This document shows, piece by piece, positions 63,561-64,000 of a stretch of DNA of 64,000 nt. The notes below the pieces were generated by a model that was not told the origin of the DNA, searched no databases, and saw only the letters and a list, made by a program, of their open reading frames with translations. The position numbers and the translations under genes were made by a program. Within the stretch, counting starts at the first letter, position 1; each line of letters starts with the position of its first letter. Origin of the DNA: an uncultured Prevotellaceae bacterium (GTDB lineage: Bacteria > Bacteroidota > Bacteroidia > Bacteroidales > Bacteroidaceae); NCBI GenBank assembly GCA_900315095.1, contig OMXS01000002.1, positions 1 to 64,000 on the forward strand, written 5' to 3'.

Positions 63561-63789
63561 CTTTTTAAGCAAACAATAAACAATACCTAATATTTATGAA
63601 ATTTATAGTTAAATATGGTATGCATTTACTTTGCCAAGCTTTTTCTACGCCCGTCTTTTGTGTGCGTTTAAATATAAATCAATAATTTGTAGTGTATGAT
63701 TGTTAAATATAAAGCAATAAAACAGTTAATTAAATTAAAGTTAACCAAAATAATTAACTTAAAAAGTACAACAAAAGAGAAAAGACATT

Positions 63790-63797
63790 ACTTTTGC
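63790..63797 (+). promoter_or_regulatory. Sensor kinase promoter -7 box
   Basis: TACTTTTG followed by CAGATG, 46 bp before the ATG at 63844. The stretch 63561-63789 is AT-rich with no gene. Confidence 0.6.
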
Positions 63798-63843
63798 AGA
63801 TGTAAACGAAAACTCAGCGCCTCCATGTGAGACGCACAACGAT

Positions 63844-64000
63844 ATGAAGAAAAGAACGATATGGATGATAGCGACTGTGATGGGGCTTAGCTTCCTTGCT
63901 TTGCTCTTCTTGCAGCTCAGTTACATCGAAGAGATGGTGAAGATGAAAAAGGAGCAGTTCGATGAATCAGTCAAACGCTCGCTTTATCAAGCATCACGTC
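63844..64000 (+). CDS. rprX: RprX-like sensor histidine kinase, N-terminal part (cut by window end)
   Basis: The first 52 codons of a membrane sensor kinase: MKKRTIWMIATVMGLSF begins an N-terminal membrane helix (about 5-24), and LQLSYIEEMVKMKKEQFDES follows as the start of the periplasmic domain. The sequence closely resembles what I recall of RprX of Bacteroides. The kinase domains lie beyond the window. Identification rests on the short N terminus only. Confidence 0.6.
   Translation, partial: MKKRTIWMIATVMGLSFLALLFLQLSYIEEMVKMKKEQFDESVKRSLYQASR

Overview
The window looks like chromosomal DNA of a gut or rumen Bacteroidales bacterium, most likely Prevotella or a close relative. Most genes are preceded by the Bacteroidota -7 box TAnnTTTG and few have Shine-Dalgarno sequences. 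The gene set fits too: TonB-dependent receptors, a GH10 xylanase fused to a feruloyl-esterase-like domain, GH43 and GH28 enzymes, an EF-G2 paralogue, IorAB and an RprX-like kinase. No rRNA, tRNA or CRISPR array was seen.

Layout. 0-3 kb: a possible IS end, a promoter-bearing repeat, thrS and a repeat-filled spacer. 3-8.3 kb: a Fic protein, then a hotdog thioesterase, an ACT protein and phenylacetate-CoA ligase, with an ADP-forming acyl-CoA synthetase divergent from them. 8.3-15.6 kb: two related secreted proteins, a membrane-anchored methyltransferase, a GH43 enzyme, glycerate kinase and an aminotransferase. 15.8-19.2 kb: an AT-rich operon (DUF2971-like protein, Sel1 lipoprotein, exported protein) behind a putative small RNA. 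19.3-22.3 kb: iorB, iorA and a nitrilase-family amidase. 22.5-26.4 kb: infC-rpmI-rplT, a 6S/Bacteroidales-1-like RNA and tex. 26.6-37.7 kb: two exported proteins, an ABC-F ATPase, an M13 peptidase, metA, a U32 peptidase and a membrane zinc-ribbon protein. 37.7-41.1 kb: a Na/Pi transporter-PhoU-winged-helix fusion between two inverted 160-bp repeats. 41.1-49 kb: a TonB receptor, xylanase/esterase, outer-membrane barrel and large TPR-like lipoprotein. 49-52.5 kb: an AT-rich SPFH/zinc-ribbon operon with a structured leader RNA, followed by a junction of broken lactate-permease and lipoprotein gene fragments. 52.6-64 kb: lactate permease, GH28, hemW, EF-G2, a DUF362 protein with a TonB receptor, a methyltransferase and the start of an RprX-like sensor kinase.

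How the genes connect. The aminotransferase, IorAB, ADP-forming acyl-CoA synthetase, PaaK, ACT protein and thioesterase could together interconvert aromatic amino acids, aryl-acetyl-CoA and aryl acetates. thrS is about 20 kb from infC-rpmI-rplT, although these genes are normally adjacent in Bacteroidales.

Main leads: the transporter-transcription-factor fusion; a candidate structured-RNA family with up to three members, two of them upstream of AT-rich accessory operons; the lipoprotein/lactate-permease duplication, whose copies differ only at synonymous sites; and the EF-G paralogue that has lost the catalytic His.
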